Source: Rickettsiales bacterium (GTDB lineage Bacteria; Pseudomonadota; Alphaproteobacteria; TMED127). From it: a stretch of 7,964 nt of DNA. The position numbers were made by a program, and so were the translations under genes. The notes below the pieces were generated by a model. That model saw nothing but the letters and a program-made list of their open reading frames with translations, was not told the origin of the DNA and did no database searches. The DNA lies in NCBI GenBank assembly GCA_002711515.1, contig PARN01000030.1, positions 8,749 through 16,712 on the forward strand, read 5' to 3'. Of this stretch, positions 6,707-7,964 are shown one piece after another (the stretch's first letter is position 1; each line of letters begins with the position of its first letter).

Positions 6707-6711
6707 TTATT

Positions 6712-7341
6712 ATGAGTGAGATTATTAAACTCGAGGATGTTGGAATCTCAATTGGAAATAAAAAAATTTTTCAAGTTAATTTTTCTATTCAATCAGGTGA
6801 TTTCTTTCTTGTAAAAGGGTCGAATGCAGCCGGGAAATCATTACTTTTAAAGCTACTATATCTAAAAATTCTTCCATCAACAGGAAGAATTTTTGTGTCT
6901 GGAAAAAGAATTGATAGTAATCAAAAAAAAACTATTCTTGAATTCAGAAAAAAATTAGGTGTAATTCTCCAAAATGATTTTTTAATTCCATTTTTTTCTG
7001 TATATCAGAACATTCAACTGGCAAGTCATATTCAAAAAAAAAAAGACTTTTTTGATAAAAGAATAATTGAGATATTGGATTGGCTTCAGTTAACAGCAAT
7101 TAAAGATGAATACATTCATAAATTATCAAACGGTCAAAAACAAAGAGTTGTAATAGCGAGAGCAATGATTAATAACCCTAAGATAATTATAGCTGATCAA
7201 CCAGAAAACTATTTGGACGAAGATGCAGCAAAAAAATTATTTTTTCTTTTTGAATCCTTAAACAGTCTTGGGGTAACCATAATAATGGCCACGAATAACG
7301 AAAAAACTTTAGGGTTAAATTGTAAGTTTGTAAATTTGTAG
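6712..7341 (+). CDS. ftsE: cell-division ABC-type ATPase FtsE, with degenerate catalytic residues
   Basis: Cytoplasmic nucleotide-binding subunit of the FtsEX complex, which links the Z ring to peptidoglycan hydrolysis. It has 209 residues, slightly shorter than usual FtsE (about 220). The fold is complete: Walker A GSNAAGKS (36-43), Q-loop ILQNDF (85-90) with Gln87, ABC signature LSNGQKQR (138-145) and Walker B/D-loop IIIADQPENYLDED (158-171). The residue after the Walker B aspartate (Asp162) is Gln163 (codon CAA) instead of the catalytic Glu. The H-switch motif reads MATNN, with Asn195 in place of His. The A-loop near residue 13 (VGISIGNKK) lacks the usual aromatic. It may therefore bind ATP but hydrolyse it slowly or not at all. 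Identity as FtsE rests on size, the Q-loop context and the adjacent ftsX. It starts 5 nt after lysA with only a weak GGAA (6697-6700) upstream. Confidence 0.85.
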   Translation: MSEIIKLEDVGISIGNKKIFQVNFSIQSGDFFLVKGSNAAGKSLLLKLLYLKILPSTGRIFVSGKRIDSNQKKTILEFRKKLGVILQNDFLIPFFSVYQNIQLASHIQKKKDFFDKRIIEILDWLQLTAIKDEYIHKLSNGQKQRVVIARAMINNPKIIIADQPENYLDEDAAKKLFFLFESLNSLGVTIIMATNNEKTLGLNCKFVNL

Positions 7342-7347
7342 AAAAGA

Positions 7348-7964
7348 ATGATAAGTTATCAAGATATTCTAAAAAAGATTCTGTTAAAGGATGAAGAAAA
7401 ATTTTTCCATGGTTTATCTTTTGTTGTTATAAGCTTGATAGCAATTCATGTAGTAATTTATTTTAATTTTTATAAATTTTCCAGTAATTGGATAAAAAAT
7501 GAATCACAAAAAACAACTTTTATATTAACTAATAATTTTGATGAAAAAGAAATCCCTAATTCGATAAATCAAAAAATTTACTCTTTTTTATCTAGCAATA
7601 AGGAAATCGAATCATTTGAAATTTTAGATTCCACAATAATTAAAGATAGTTTAGGCCTCGAAAATCTAAATGATTTTTCAGGGTTAAACTTACCTTTGAT
7701 TTTTCAAATTTCTTCAAATGAAGAAGAAGTAGTTGATCAAATTTATAAAAATCTAATTGAAATATCAGAAAACCGTTTTGTAGAAAAGTATGAACATAAA
7801 GATCAACTTTTTGAGATTAGCGTTATTATTGATAGAGTTAAAGTTATTATATTTTTTATGTTTTTAATAGTTATCACCTTATTTTCATTCTTAATTATTA
7901 ATATGGTTAATGCAGCTTTAATAACAAACTTTAAATTTCTTGAAATGCTCCAAATTATGGGTGC
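7348..7964 (+). CDS. ftsX: cell-division protein FtsX, N-terminal part (3' end outside window)
   Basis: Membrane partner of FtsE. The frame is open from ATG 7348 to the last base: 205 full codons plus 2 nt, out of roughly 290-300 expected. Features seen in order: a short cytoplasmic N-terminus with KDEEKFF, TM1 (about 22-41), then an extracytoplasmic domain (about 42-163) that includes SNWIKNESQKTTFIL just after TM1 and LPLIFQIS (115-122) in the middle. TM2 (about 164-188) follows, then the cytoplasmic FKFLEMLQIMG (195-205), equivalent to the conserved 'EVLHLLGA' segment after TM2 in FtsX. TM3 and TM4 lie beyond the window. The gene starts 6 nt after the ftsE stop with only a weak GAAAAG before it. 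The sequence is extremely A+T-rich and diverged, so the call leans on topology, the post-TM2 motif and the partner gene. Confidence 0.85.
   Translation, partial: MISYQDILKKILLKDEEKFFHGLSFVVISLIAIHVVIYFNFYKFSSNWIKNESQKTTFILTNNFDEKEIPNSINQKIYSFLSSNKEIESFEILDSTIIKDSLGLENLNDFSGLNLPLIFQISSNEEEVVDQIYKNLIEISENRFVEKYEHKDQLFEISVIIDRVKVIIFFMFLIVITLFSFLIINMVNAALITNFKFLEMLQIMG

Noticed and set aside
1..7964. CRISPR arrays, insertion sequences, tRNA/rRNA genes, riboswitches, toxin or defence genes
   Set aside because: No direct repeats, transposase motifs, cloverleaf-like segments or long untranslated leaders were found; nearly every base is accounted for by housekeeping genes.

Overview
The window is a dense stretch of bacterial chromosome with almost no non-coding sequence. 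It most likely comes from a low-GC, streamlined, free-living alphaproteobacterium. This is inferred from gene content (a methylsuccinyl-CoA dehydrogenase of the ethylmalonyl-CoA pathway, a HIG1-type two-helix protein) and gene order (tlpA facing argH, then a small LptM-like lipoprotein and lysA), together with overlapping or abutting genes and high A+T. Genus cannot be decided from the sequence alone.

Left block (1-3452, + strand): the 3' part of mcd, a small HIG1-domain membrane protein, an ATP:cob(I)alamin adenosyltransferase, etfB and etfA. These look like one operon, with gaps of 3-18 nt and an ATGA overlap between etfB and etfA. They fit together biochemically. Mcd oxidises methylsuccinyl-CoA and passes electrons to ETF (EtfBA). 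The adenosyltransferase makes adenosylcobalamin, the cofactor of the ethylmalonyl-CoA and methylmalonyl-CoA mutases of the same pathway.

Middle (3447-3950, - strand): a periplasmic TlpA/ResA-like thioredoxin. It converges on etfA, with stop codons overlapping by 6 nt inside a terminator-like hairpin. It diverges from argH across only 21 nt.

Right block (3972-7964, + strand): argH (last step of arginine synthesis), a 43-codon LptM-like lipoprotein gene, lysA (last step of lysine synthesis), ftsE and the 5' part of ftsX (divisome ABC-type complex). It is again packed like an operon. It is visibly more A+T-rich than the left block, and most of its genes lack a clear Shine-Dalgarno sequence.

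The most unusual protein is FtsE. Its Walker B catalytic glutamate is Gln, the H-switch histidine is Asn and the A-loop aromatic is missing, so it may bind ATP but hydrolyse it poorly. No mobile element, CRISPR array, tRNA, rRNA or defence system is visible, and no intergenic gap is longer than 21 nt.
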